Source: Candidatus Zixiibacteriota bacterium
GTDB taxonomy: Bacteria; SM23-81
DNA length: 32,153 nucleotides
Direction: 5' to 3'
NCBI GenBank assembly: GCA_030628225.1
Contig: DAOVRJ010000003.1
Span: 1-32,153, forward strand
Shown in pieces: positions 23,997-32,033 of the stretch. How positions within the stretch are numbered: position 1 is the stretch's first letter; each line of letters starts with the position of its first letter. The notes under the pieces are model-generated. The model was not told the origin of the DNA. It saw only the letters and a program-made list of their open reading frames with translations, and did no database searches. Both the position numbers and the translations under genes were made by a program.

Positions 23997-24380
23997 TCAG
24001 GAATCCTCTTTACCCTCACCGGTAAATTCCATGCTTTCCAGATTCTCCCCCATATGTTCCAGCATCCAGCGGGCATCATCGGCCAAATCACAGTCGGGGT
24101 AATTGTCAACGATGCTCTGCATGGCAGCACTAGCCTTATTGTAGTCCTTTAGCTCCTCGGAGTAAATAAAACCAATCATAAACTGAGCTTTGTAATTATG
24201 CTCGTTATGGGGATATTTTTTCAACAGCATGCTGTAAAAGTCAACGGCCTTTTCAAAATTGCCCTCATTCTCCGCTTGCTGGGCCAGGCTAAACATCTCT
24301 TCTGGTGACTTTGTGCTGCAACCGTTAAAAAACAGCAACAACACAGCCACCACAATAGTTCCCACAAGCGCACTTCTCAT
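23997..24380 (-). CDS. Small lipoprotein with tetratricopeptide repeats
   Basis: A 127-aa exported protein. The signal peptide ALVGTIVVAVLLLFFNGC ends in a lipobox-like FNGC, so Cys19 or so should be lipidated. The rest is helical with TPR-type repeats, including GNFEKAVDFYSMLLKKYPHN and KDYNKASAAMQSIVDNYPDC. Such proteins act as adaptors in envelope assembly (compare YfgM/BamD/YbgF-like folds), but no specific role can be assigned. I start at ATG 24380, which has AAGGAGG 5 nt upstream; the longer in-frame start at 24485 would add 35 residues before the signal peptide and overlap the U32-like gene. It has its own promoter and terminator. Confidence 0.8.
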   Translation of the reverse strand: MRSALVGTIVVAVLLLFFNGCSTKSPEEMFSLAQQAENEGNFEKAVDFYSMLLKKYPHNEHNYKAQFMIGFIYSEELKDYNKASAAMQSIVDNYPDCDLADDARWMLEHMGENLESMEFTGEGKEDS

Positions 24381-24414
24381 ATCTGCCTCCTTATCAAATA
24401 AGATGGTTAAATTC

Positions 24415-24442
24415 AATATAACAATTATTTGCATGATGTCAA
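24415..24442 (-). promoter_or_regulatory. Sigma-70-like promoter of the TPR lipoprotein gene
   Basis: On the minus strand, TTGACA (24437-24442), 16 nt and TATATT (24415-24420), in the 79-nt gap after the U32-like gene. Transcription would start near 24408, about 28 nt before the start codon. Confidence 0.75.
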
Positions 24443-24459
24443 GGTAGTTTTCAATAGTC

Positions 24460-25410
24460 TCAGGGTCTGGGTATGGCCAGATCATCCGTCCCCGGGGCGG
24501 ACATAGTTATCTCAGGGGAATTTTCCTGGATAAGCTCATGGATGATCTGGGCGTATTTGACCTTTTCCCGCGCCCAATCGGCCATCATCTGAGAGTTCGT
24601 CCACGGTTTGTAGAGTGCTCCTGGGCCCGCTCCACAACCCGGGCCGGGTTCTACCTTGAAGTAACAGGGAGCCGCCACCCGGGCCATGTCTGGTGCCTCA
24701 TAGAAGCGCATGTAACCACCAAAGGATTCGGTGATGATTATGTGAACATCCAGAGGGATATCGGTAACCTGTCTTATGTTGGCGAATTGAGCCAGGGTAA
24801 GGTCGGCCACAGGGTTGAAACTTCCGGCGCCCAGGGATTGCAGGAGTCTTCCACCGGCAGCATTGGCATGTCCGCAGTAAATGGAAACCTTGAAGGTGAT
24901 ATCTTCGGGCAAATCCCCTTTTTTCTTCATCTCGTTCAGCAGCCAGAGAAGCCCCTCGTCGATGACCAGGAAACCGCGGAAGCCCAGATCTATTGCCCTG
25001 AAGATATCGGTGATGACCTGGCGGAGTTGATCGCTGCCCCGGTAGCGAAGACCAGACAATCCGCCCTCAGGGGTGACCAGCTGTCTGCCTATGTCCCAGG
25101 AGGCCCGGGGACCCGGGGTAAGGATAACCTCCAGCTTTGCCTCGGCGGCCATCTGAGCAAAATCTCTCAGCTCGGCTTTGTCCAGCAGGGTTGCTCCCAT
25201 AACCACGGAGATCGCCCGATGGATGGGAACCTTACGCTTGTTCATCTCGTCAATGAGAGCCTCCAGCACGACAGGACGTTCCACTCCGGATATCTCCATA
25301 CGATACCAGGCGCCATCGGGGAATCGTTTGGTGCTGGTGGGAAGATCCCGGGCATCACGACCGGGAATTCCGTGCTTCTCCATCAATTTGCTTACATCGT
25401 CCATCTTCAT
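24460..25410 (-). CDS. U32-peptidase-like TIM-barrel protein of unknown function
   Basis: A soluble 316-aa protein that I recognise as a member of a family often labelled 'peptidase U32'. Conserved-looking segments are HGIPGRDARDLPTSTKRFPD, RMEISGVERPVVLEALIDEM, ILTPGPRASWDIGRQLVTP, GFRGFLVIDEGLLWLLNEM and YKPWTNSQMMADWAREKVK. The alternating strand-helix pattern suits a TIM barrel. No experimentally proven activity for this subgroup is known to me, and a peptidase role is doubtful. AGGAGG lies 7 nt before the ATG. It follows the aldehyde dehydrogenase by 39 nt and is surely in the same operon, which suggests an enzyme of small-molecule metabolism. Confidence 0.75.
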   Translation of the reverse strand: MKMDDVSKLMEKHGIPGRDARDLPTSTKRFPDGAWYRMEISGVERPVVLEALIDEMNKRKVPIHRAISVVMGATLLDKAELRDFAQMAAEAKLEVILTPGPRASWDIGRQLVTPEGGLSGLRYRGSDQLRQVITDIFRAIDLGFRGFLVIDEGLLWLLNEMKKKGDLPEDITFKVSIYCGHANAAGGRLLQSLGAGSFNPVADLTLAQFANIRQVTDIPLDVHIIITESFGGYMRFYEAPDMARVAAPCYFKVEPGPGCGAGPGALYKPWTNSQMMADWAREKVKYAQIIHELIQENSPEITMSAPGTDDLAIPRP

Positions 25411-25449
25411 GGGAGTTCCTCCTATCCTGTTTTGGAAAGATGGTAATAA

Positions 25450-26862
25450 TTACAGGTTGAAGCAGACCACTTTTGGTTCGGTCATCTCGTAGATGGCATA
25501 GCGAAGTCCTTCGCGTCCGAGACCGCTGAGCTTGACACCGCCGAAAGGCATCTGGTCGATGCGATAATCCGAGGTGTCGTTGACCATTATCCCGCCCACG
25601 TCGATGCCCTCGATAGCCTGGAAGGCGTTATTGATGTTCTGAGTGAATATACCGGCATGCAGCCCGTACTTGGAGCCGTTGATGGTCTCGATAACCTGGG
25701 ACAGATCATCAAATTTAAAGAGGACCACCACCGGGGCAAAAACCTCCTCGGCAACAACCTTGGCGCTGAGGGGAACGTCAGCCAGGATGGTGGGCTGATA
25801 GACGGAGCCCTCTCGGATGCCCCCGGTCAGAATCTTGCCCCCCTGGGAAACGGCTTCCTGAACCCATGACTCTATTCTCTTGGCCTCGCTCTCCGAGATC
25901 ATAGGGCCCATTTCGGTTTTCTCATCGTGCTGAGGTCCCACCACCAAGGTTTTTGTTTTGGCCACGAACTTCTCCTGAAATTCATCATAGACTCTTGTGT
26001 GGACGAAGAGACGCTGTACCCCTATACAATTCTGACCAGCACAGCCAAAGGCTCCATCGACACAAGAAGGCACGGCCCTATTCAAATCAGCGTCTGCCAT
26101 CACGATGACCGCAGAATTGGATCCTAATTCCATACCTATTTTCTTCAAACCAGCTTTTTTAACGATCTCCAGACCGGCCTCCGGCCCTCCGGTAAAGGTG
26201 ATCATTCGCACCCGATCATCGGTAACCAGAGCGTCGCCGATCTCATTTCCATAGCCGGTGACGATGTTCAGACCTTTGGGAGGCAACCCGGCTTCCAGGA
26301 ACAGCTCGCCCAGTTTTAGAGCCACCAGAGGGGTCACCGTGGCTGGCTTAAGTACCACGGAGTTCCCGCTGGCCAGAGCGGGGCCAAGCTTGTGGGCCAC
26401 CAGGTTTAGGGGGTCGTTGAAAGGGGTGATCGCCCCGATGACCCCGATGGGAAATCGGTAATAGTAACCTCGTCTGTTAATAGAGCCGTCACGGCTGTCA
26501 AAAGGCAGCGTTTCACCGTTTATTCTACGGGCTTCCTCGGAGGCTACCGTGATGGTGGTAGTGGCTCTGCCCACCTCGAAACGAGCCTCGCGGATGGTTT
26601 TGCTTCCTTCCGAGGAAAGTGTTTTAGCAAAATCCTCCAGTCTCTGCTCCATCAATCGGGCCGTCTTGGCCAAAATGTTTATTCTTTCCAGCGTAGAAAG
26701 CTTTTTAGTCTCCCTAAAGCCTTCCACGGCCGATGTAATTGCGTCTTTCATGTCCTGGGAGCTGGCCGCTGGAACGGTGTCCACCAGAGAATTATCGTAC
26801 GGGTTCCTGACTTCGATCTTGTTCTCTCTGTCCACCCACTTCCCGCCTATCAGCATCTTCAT
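25450..26862 (-). CDS. NAD(P)-dependent aldehyde dehydrogenase
   Basis: ALDH-superfamily enzyme of 470 aa that oxidises an aldehyde to the acid. Catalytic residues are visible: Cys279 (AGQNCIGVQR), Glu245 (GMELGSNSA) and Asn149 (TPFNDPLN). The GQNCIGVQR form is like that of lactaldehyde and phosphonoacetaldehyde dehydrogenases, and differs from the GQICxxxxR of betaine-aldehyde types. AAGGAGG lies 7 nt before the ATG. It sits 50 nt after the homoserine-dehydrogenase-like gene and 39 nt before the U32-like gene. A semialdehyde made by that dehydrogenase is an attractive substrate, but this is inference. Confidence 0.92.
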   Translation of the reverse strand: MKMLIGGKWVDRENKIEVRNPYDNSLVDTVPAASSQDMKDAITSAVEGFRETKKLSTLERINILAKTARLMEQRLEDFAKTLSSEGSKTIREARFEVGRATTTITVASEEARRINGETLPFDSRDGSINRRGYYYRFPIGVIGAITPFNDPLNLVAHKLGPALASGNSVVLKPATVTPLVALKLGELFLEAGLPPKGLNIVTGYGNEIGDALVTDDRVRMITFTGGPEAGLEIVKKAGLKKIGMELGSNSAVIVMADADLNRAVPSCVDGAFGCAGQNCIGVQRLFVHTRVYDEFQEKFVAKTKTLVVGPQHDEKTEMGPMISESEAKRIESWVQEAVSQGGKILTGGIREGSVYQPTILADVPLSAKVVAEEVFAPVVVLFKFDDLSQVIETINGSKYGLHAGIFTQNINNAFQAIEGIDVGGIMVNDTSDYRIDQMPFGGVKLSGLGREGLRYAIYEMTEPKVVCFNL

Positions 26863-26912
26863 TAAACAACCTCCTTGATCAGGTAATTTGGAGAGCTATT
26901 ATTCTATTCAGA

Positions 26913-27959
26913 CTAAGCCAGGTTTACTGCGGAACGTTCACGATGAATGGAGAGCATATCAACCAAAATGGAAAAACCTGTCTCCAGTCTTCCGGCTCCG
27001 GGGCCCACGACGGTCACATTGCCCAATAGATCTGTGTCAAAGGTCAGCGCGTTGGTAACTCCGCCGACGCCGGCCAAAAAATCGTCTGCAGGCACCTTCT
27101 TCGGAGAAACCTCCGCTTGAACCTTATCGCCGTCACGCCATGCCCGGGCGATGAGCTTCCACCTTTTGTTCTCCTGATTTGCCGTTTCTATATCCTTCAG
27201 CGTAATACCGGTAATGCCCGTACAGGGCACGTCGGCTATTTTCAGGTCCCCACCCATGACCATGTTGGCGATTATCACGATCTTTGCCAGAGCATCCCAT
27301 CCTTTCACGTCAGCATCCGGTTTAGCTTCTGCATAACCCAGCTCCTGAGCTACTTTCAGCGTTTCCTCGTATCCTTTACCCTTCTCCATCTCACTGAGGA
27401 TATAGTTAGTGGTACCATTGAGGATACCCCGCACCTCACGGATCTCTGTACCGGCCAGGTTCTCCAGGGCAAAATTTAAAACCGGAGTGCCGCTGACCAC
27501 GGTTCCTTCATAACGAAAACAAACACCTTTTTGCCTGGCCAGCTTAACAAGTTCCCTCCCAAACAAGGCAGACGGTCCCTTGTTGCTGGTGATCACGTGC
27601 TTTCCACTCTCCAGGGCGGCGCGTACATGACTTGCTGCCGGCTCCCCAGTATCGATATCAGTATAGGATATTTCCACAACGATGTCCGCTCCACTTTCCC
27701 TGATGGTCTTCAGACTATCCCAGCCAGTAGTGGCTCCGGGATAGCCATCAATTCGTCCCGTTTCCCGGACCAAGGAAAGCAGTTTCTCCAAATCAAGTCC
27801 CTCCTCTAAATATATAGAACCTTTCATGATATCCGATATGGCCACCACAGAACACTCGAAATCATACTTCCGTCGCAACTGATCCCTTTTATTCATCAGA
27901 ATTTCGGCCAGTCCCTGGCCTACGGTGCCGAAACCAATAAAAGCTATCTTGTAGGTCAT
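26913..27959 (-). CDS. Homoserine-dehydrogenase-like protein, no ACT domain
   Basis: NAD(P)-binding oxidoreductase of 348 aa, related to homoserine dehydrogenase, which interconverts L-homoserine and L-aspartate 4-semialdehyde. The Rossmann motif is FIGFGTVGQGLAEIL, and RGILNGTTNYILSEME is the family signature. By alignment from memory with yeast enzyme, Lys127, Glu211, Asp217, Asp222 and Lys226 match the catalytic and substrate-binding set; Lys213 replaces an otherwise acidic residue. The C-terminal regulatory ACT domain and any aspartokinase fusion are absent. No thr or lys biosynthesis gene is nearby. GAGGAG lies 8 nt before the ATG, 20 nt after the iorB-like gene. A catabolic or altered-substrate role fits the context better than threonine synthesis. 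Confidence 0.85.
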   Translation of the reverse strand: MTYKIAFIGFGTVGQGLAEILMNKRDQLRRKYDFECSVVAISDIMKGSIYLEEGLDLEKLLSLVRETGRIDGYPGATTGWDSLKTIRESGADIVVEISYTDIDTGEPAASHVRAALESGKHVITSNKGPSALFGRELVKLARQKGVCFRYEGTVVSGTPVLNFALENLAGTEIREVRGILNGTTNYILSEMEKGKGYEETLKVAQELGYAEAKPDADVKGWDALAKIVIIANMVMGGDLKIADVPCTGITGITLKDIETANQENKRWKLIARAWRDGDKVQAEVSPKKVPADDFLAGVGGVTNALTFDTDLLGNVTVVGPGAGRLETGFSILVDMLSIHRERSAVNLA

Positions 27960-27979
27960 CGCACACTCTCCTCTTTGTC

Positions 27980-28591
27980 CTATTGATAAGCTTGTAATCT
28001 AGCCACGTCCGCGATGGCGGCCATGCCTTTAGAGAAGGCAGTCAGATTGGCCTTCAGCGTTTTGGAAGCCAACTTCTTTTTTATGATTCGACGCAGCCTG
28101 GTATCGTCTAACTCCAGCAGGGCTGCCAGAGCGCCCAGAAGAGCTATGTTCAAGGTACGCATATTTCCAGAGTTCCGGGCTATGTTCACCCCATCCACAA
28201 GTATCACACGTTTTGCCCTTCGGCCAAGTTTAGCCAAAATATCATCGGGGTAATCTCGCTGGCCGATGGCCACAGGCATGGGTTTCAGCTGCTGCGTATT
28301 AAGGATGATCTGCCCGTCGGGGCGCAGATATTCCACCCAGCGAAGCGCTTCCAGCTCTTCGAAAGCCAGCATTACATCGGCAGTTCCCTTTTCGATCAGG
28401 GGGGAATAAACCTTGGATCCATAGCGCACGTGACTGACAACGCTGCCTCCCCTCTGGGCCATGCCATGAACTTCGCTCTTCTTGACATCATAGCCGATAT
28501 CCAAGCAGGTCATGGATAGTATTTCACTTACTAAAAGAACTCCCTGTCCACCCACTCCGGCGATGAGCACATTTTTAGCATTACAGTTCAT
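27980..28591 (-). CDS. iorB: Indolepyruvate/2-oxoacid:ferredoxin oxidoreductase beta (gamma-type) subunit
   Basis: A 203-aa protein of the 2-oxoacid:acceptor oxidoreductase gamma-domain family, closest to IorB. Characteristic segments are VLIAGVGGQGVLLVSEIL, KSEVHGMAQRGGSVVSHVRY and YSPLIEKGTADVMLAFEELE. In IorAB the partner IorA carries thiamine diphosphate and iron-sulfur clusters and decarboxylates aryl pyruvates to acyl-CoA; IorB alone is inactive. No iorA lies next to it or elsewhere in the window. AAGGA stands 6 nt before the ATG; spacing is 58 nt from ilvC and 20 nt to the next gene. The partner must be encoded elsewhere or the subunit serves another enzyme. Confidence 0.9.
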   Translation of the reverse strand: MNCNAKNVLIAGVGGQGVLLVSEILSMTCLDIGYDVKKSEVHGMAQRGGSVVSHVRYGSKVYSPLIEKGTADVMLAFEELEALRWVEYLRPDGQIILNTQQLKPMPVAIGQRDYPDDILAKLGRRAKRVILVDGVNIARNSGNMRTLNIALLGALAALLELDDTRLRRIIKKKLASKTLKANLTAFSKGMAAIADVARLQAYQ

Positions 28592-28649
28592 GTCACATCC
28601 TTTTTTATTGATGGATGCCTATGTAAACCTGAGGAAAACCAATGGATTT

Positions 28650-29645
28650 TCAGATTTTTTCCAGCCAGGGCATCAGCGAGCGCAATTTCTTTCCCACCAT
28701 TTCTGCGGGATGGTCATCGTCCTGGTGAAGCATCCGGGAATAGTTCACTCTACCGGTGCGATTTTCAGCCAACCATTCCTGGGAGAAACGGCCGTCGCGA
28801 ACATCTTTTAAAATCTGCACCATTCTACTCTTGGTATCTTTAGAGATGATCATCGGCCCTCTGGTGATATCACCATAGCGAGCAATTTCGCTGATTCTGC
28901 TCCTCATTCCCTGGATTCCGTGGACGTAGATCATATCGGCTATTTGTTTTATCTCATGGAGACACTCAAAATAGGCTATTTCCGGCTGGTAACCTGCTTC
29001 TACCAGCGTTTCAAAGCCGGCCTTGATCAGGGCCGTCAAACCTCCGCATAGCACCGATTGTTCTCCGAACAGGTCCGTTTCCGTCTCTTCTGCAAAGGTG
29101 GTCTCGATGACGCCTGAGCGAGTACCCCCAATACCCTTGGCCACGGCCAGCCCAATCTCCTTTGAATGGCTGGTGGCATCCTGGAAAACGGCTAAAAGGC
29201 AGATCACCCCCATGCCTTGCTTATAAAGGCTTCTTACGAGCACTCCAGGGCCTTTGGGGGCCACCAACAGGCAGTCAACTTCCCGAGGAGGAATCACCTG
29301 ACGATAATGAACGCTGAACCCGTGGGCGAAAACCAGGGCGTCTCCCGCTTTTAAACTCGGTAAGATCTGATCTTTAAATATCTGGGCATGCAGATGATCC
29401 GGCATCAGCACAAGAATTACTTGTGCCAAAGATACGGCCTCCCGGGCAATTAGAGGATGAAATCCATCCTGCTGAGCCTTTCTCCAGGCCGGGCTACCTG
29501 GCAAATCTGCCACTTCCACATCCAAACCGCTGTCCCGCAAATTATTAGCTTGGGCGCTCCCCTGGGAACCATACCCGATGACCGCGATCTTTTTGTCGCG
29601 TAGGATATCCAAGCTGGCGTCTTTCTCATTGTAAATCACGGCCAA
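28650..29645 (-). CDS. ilvC: Ketol-acid reductoisomerase, class I
   Basis: Enzyme of valine, leucine and isoleucine synthesis that isomerises and reduces 2-acetolactate or 2-aceto-2-hydroxybutyrate. The 331-aa protein starts AVIYNEKDASLDILRDKKIA, matching typical IlvC N-termini, and has the cofactor motif VIGYGSQG. The catalytic metal-binding stretch is IETTFAEETETDLFGEQ, followed by SVLCGG. I start at TTG 29645 because AGGGGG lies 7 nt upstream and the family length fits; the longer TTG at 29666 overlaps lpxK. The start falls 1 nt after the lpxK stop. The loop after the second Rossmann strand reads ADLPGSPAW, unlike the usual LRxGSxSW. No other ilv gene is in the window. Confidence 0.94.
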   Translation of the reverse strand: MAVIYNEKDASLDILRDKKIAVIGYGSQGSAQANNLRDSGLDVEVADLPGSPAWRKAQQDGFHPLIAREAVSLAQVILVLMPDHLHAQIFKDQILPSLKAGDALVFAHGFSVHYRQVIPPREVDCLLVAPKGPGVLVRSLYKQGMGVICLLAVFQDATSHSKEIGLAVAKGIGGTRSGVIETTFAEETETDLFGEQSVLCGGLTALIKAGFETLVEAGYQPEIAYFECLHEIKQIADMIYVHGIQGMRSRISEIARYGDITRGPMIISKDTKSRMVQILKDVRDGRFSQEWLAENRTGRVNYSRMLHQDDDHPAEMVGKKLRSLMPWLEKI

Positions 29646-29646
29646 T

Positions 29647-30747
29647 TTAAAGCCCCCTTTCGACAAGTTCCCATAGCTCTCTTTCTCCAGATACTACCTG
29701 GAGTCTAATTCCAAAAGAGAGAAGGGGAATTGCCACCTTTCCCATGACTGGCAGTCGCACCTCATCCTTTTCGGTGGTTACCACATACTGGGCACCAGCC
29801 TCACGAGCAAGGCAGATTACCTGCTCCAATTCTTCTCGTCGGTAAGGATGATGATCAGGGAAACGAACACTCTCGATCAGCCGGACACCTGTTTGCTCAA
29901 GTGATCGCTCAAAAGAGCTTGGATTTCCGATGCCGGACATGGCCAGGACCTGCTTTCCTCGCAAGGATTCCAGGTCCAGTTGCTCACCGGAATGAACGTC
30001 TCGCAAGCTCATCGGCTCACATTCGCTCTGAACTACGATGGCATTTGGACATATCTGATGAAGAAAGTCCACCAGCTCTCCAACACCATCGGCCTGGTTC
30101 ACCCTTGTTAAAACGAACAGCTGAGCCCAGCGCAGAGCTTTTACTTTCTCCCTGAGGATGCCCGCAGGAAAAACCCGTCCATTACCAAAGGGACATGTGG
30201 CGTCGATGACTACCAGTTCCACTTCCCTGGCCAGCCGGAGGTGCTGGAACCCATCATCGAGAATCAATATTCTTGGCCGGAACATCTCCACGGCAACTCT
30301 TCCCCCGGCTATCCGATCTGCACACACCACAACGGGAACTTTTGGCAGAGATCGGGACATCATAAGAGGCTCGTCCCCTACATCTTGCCATTTACCATTT
30401 CCGCCTACCAAAACCCTATGACCGCGGCTAGTCCGGCCATATCCTCGGGTTAAGATGGCCACCCCTATTCCCCTGCCGGCCAGATTATCGGCCAGCAGAT
30501 TAACCAACGGCGTTTTCCCCGTTCCTCCCATAGAGATATTTCCCACGCTGATAACCCGGGCCCCTACGCGGTGTGTTTTTAAAATTCCGCTCCGGTATAG
30601 AACCCTGCGCAGGTGAACGATCGCGGATACTGGCACTGCCACAAAATAACATAGACAACGCGTTAGAGCAGGTAAAAACCCGTTTTTTCTTTCCAGGACC
30701 GCTCGTATCCAAATTTTTCGCCATTTGCTTGATAAGGAAATTCGCAT
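29647..30747 (-). CDS. lpxK: Tetraacyldisaccharide 4'-kinase
   Basis: Inner-membrane kinase of 366 aa that phosphorylates the 4' position of the lipid A precursor to give lipid IVA. An N-terminal membrane-associated helix (FLPALTRCLCYFVAVPVSAI) is followed by the Walker A motif SVGNISMGGTGKTP (about residues 67-80). Further family segments are ILTRGYGRTSRG, VGDEPLMMSRSLP, ILILDDGFQHLRL and the C-terminal FPDHHPYRREEL with YVVTTEKDEVRL. Start at ATG 30747 lacks a clear Shine-Dalgarno but lies 2 nt after the waaA stop, so coupling is likely; an internal start is possible. It shows that the cell makes a phosphorylated lipid A. Confidence 0.94.
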   Translation of the reverse strand: MRISLSSKWRKIWIRAVLERKNGFLPALTRCLCYFVAVPVSAIVHLRRVLYRSGILKTHRVGARVISVGNISMGGTGKTPLVNLLADNLAGRGIGVAILTRGYGRTSRGHRVLVGGNGKWQDVGDEPLMMSRSLPKVPVVVCADRIAGGRVAVEMFRPRILILDDGFQHLRLAREVELVVIDATCPFGNGRVFPAGILREKVKALRWAQLFVLTRVNQADGVGELVDFLHQICPNAIVVQSECEPMSLRDVHSGEQLDLESLRGKQVLAMSGIGNPSSFERSLEQTGVRLIESVRFPDHHPYRREELEQVICLAREAGAQYVVTTEKDEVRLPVMGKVAIPLLSFGIRLQVVSGERELWELVERGL

Positions 30748-30749
30748 GG

Positions 30750-32030
30750 TTAGCTACACAGCTTTTCCTCTAATGCTTCAGCTGTTCTTTCGGAGCTCCC
30801 CTGCCCCTTCAGGACCACCTTCAGAGCAGCCTTTCCTCTCCGGTTGCGCTCTTCATCTGAGCAGAATATACGCGAGACAGCTTGCTGCAACTGTGTTTCA
30901 TCCCTCACCTGCATGCCGCCACCGGTTTCCATAAGCATACGGGCGCTTTTACGGCAGTTTTCCATGTGCGGACCAAATAGAACAGGGATACCATAGGATG
31001 CCGGCTCCAGGGGATTATGTCCTCCATAAGGCAACAAACTGCCACCCACAAAGGCCACGTCGGCTGTAGAATAAAGTCTCATTAGCTGACCCATATTATC
31101 CACAACCAGAACATTCCATGAAATGCAAGAAAGCCCTTCCAGTTGACTGTATCTTCGCACCTTCAAACCTTTAGCACGTATAATACGCGTCACCTTTCCT
31201 GCCCTTTTCACATGCCGTGGAGCTACGATTGCCCTAAATAAATCGTTGCCGGCCATAATTCCTGAAATAGCCTCCGCAATCTTCTCCTCCTCCCCCGGGC
31301 GCGTGCTCCCAGCCACCAGCACCTTCGTTCCATCCGGTATTCCCAGCGAGCTGCGCACCAGATCTCGCTCCCCGCGCATCTGGGAGTCTACCAGCAGATC
31401 TCCCTTGAAGTTGCCCGTAACCTTAACTCGTGAGCTCTCAGCGCCCAACACGCGAAACCTCTGCGAGTCCTGCTCTGTTTGGACACAGATCATCTCCATG
31501 CAAGCAAGGGTTTTAGACATGAGCCCCTTAAACACCAGATAACGAGATAAGCTACGCTCAGACATCCGGCCGTTGATCAGAGCCACTTTTGTGCCCCTTC
31601 GGCGGGCCTGCCAAATTAAATTAGGCCATAGCTCTGTCTCCGCCAACAGTAAGATCTGCGGCTTAGCGATTTTTAGGACTCGCTTTACTATAAAGGAAAG
31701 ATCTATGGGAAGGTAAAAAACTCGCCGAATTTCTCCCTTCAATTGAGCGGCTCGCTCCCGTCCCGCCCGTGTGGTAACGGAGAGGATGAACAGTTGCTCA
31801 GGAAATCTTCGCCGCAGTGACGGAAGAAAGGCGGCCAAACTGTTCACCTCCCCAACCGAGGCGGCATGGATCCAAAGAGTAGGGCGCGATTTCACGCTGC
31901 CAAATATGTCTCTCGGCCACAGTCCTAACCTTTCTTTCAGACCGTGGCCCCCTAACAGAACTTTAGGCAACAGATATGGAAGAGCAAGCAGCAATGCTAT
32001 GGATAGAGCCATATCATAGAGGAACAGCAT
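30750..32030 (-). CDS. waaA: 3-deoxy-D-manno-octulosonic-acid (Kdo) transferase
   Basis: Inner-membrane glycosyltransferase (GT30) of 426 aa that adds Kdo to lipid IVA. An N-terminal membrane anchor (YDMALSIALLLALPYLLPKV) is followed by WIHAASVGEVNSL, in which Glu61 is the probable catalytic base. FVGGSLLPYGGHNPLEPASY and LLAETELWPNLIWQARRRG are typical of WaaA. It begins 3 nt after the stop of the acyltransferase-like gene and ends 2 nt before lpxK, a tight envelope operon. The number of Kdo residues it transfers cannot be told from sequence. Confidence 0.95.
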   Translation of the reverse strand: MLFLYDMALSIALLLALPYLLPKVLLGGHGLKERLGLWPRDIFGSVKSRPTLWIHAASVGEVNSLAAFLPSLRRRFPEQLFILSVTTRAGRERAAQLKGEIRRVFYLPIDLSFIVKRVLKIAKPQILLLAETELWPNLIWQARRRGTKVALINGRMSERSLSRYLVFKGLMSKTLACMEMICVQTEQDSQRFRVLGAESSRVKVTGNFKGDLLVDSQMRGERDLVRSSLGIPDGTKVLVAGSTRPGEEEKIAEAISGIMAGNDLFRAIVAPRHVKRAGKVTRIIRAKGLKVRRYSQLEGLSCISWNVLVVDNMGQLMRLYSTADVAFVGGSLLPYGGHNPLEPASYGIPVLFGPHMENCRKSARMLMETGGGMQVRDETQLQQAVSRIFCSDEERNRRGKAALKVVLKGQGSSERTAEALEEKLCS

Positions 32031-32033
32031 GCT

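Noticed and set aside
24381-24485. 35-residue N-terminal extension of the TPR lipoprotein
   Set aside because: It would place residues before a good signal peptide, overlap the U32-like gene and ignore the AAGGAGG site before ATG 24380.
24538-25446. 302-codon plus-strand open frame
   Set aside because: Antisense to the U32-like gene, whose own frame has a perfect ribosome-binding site and conserved segments.
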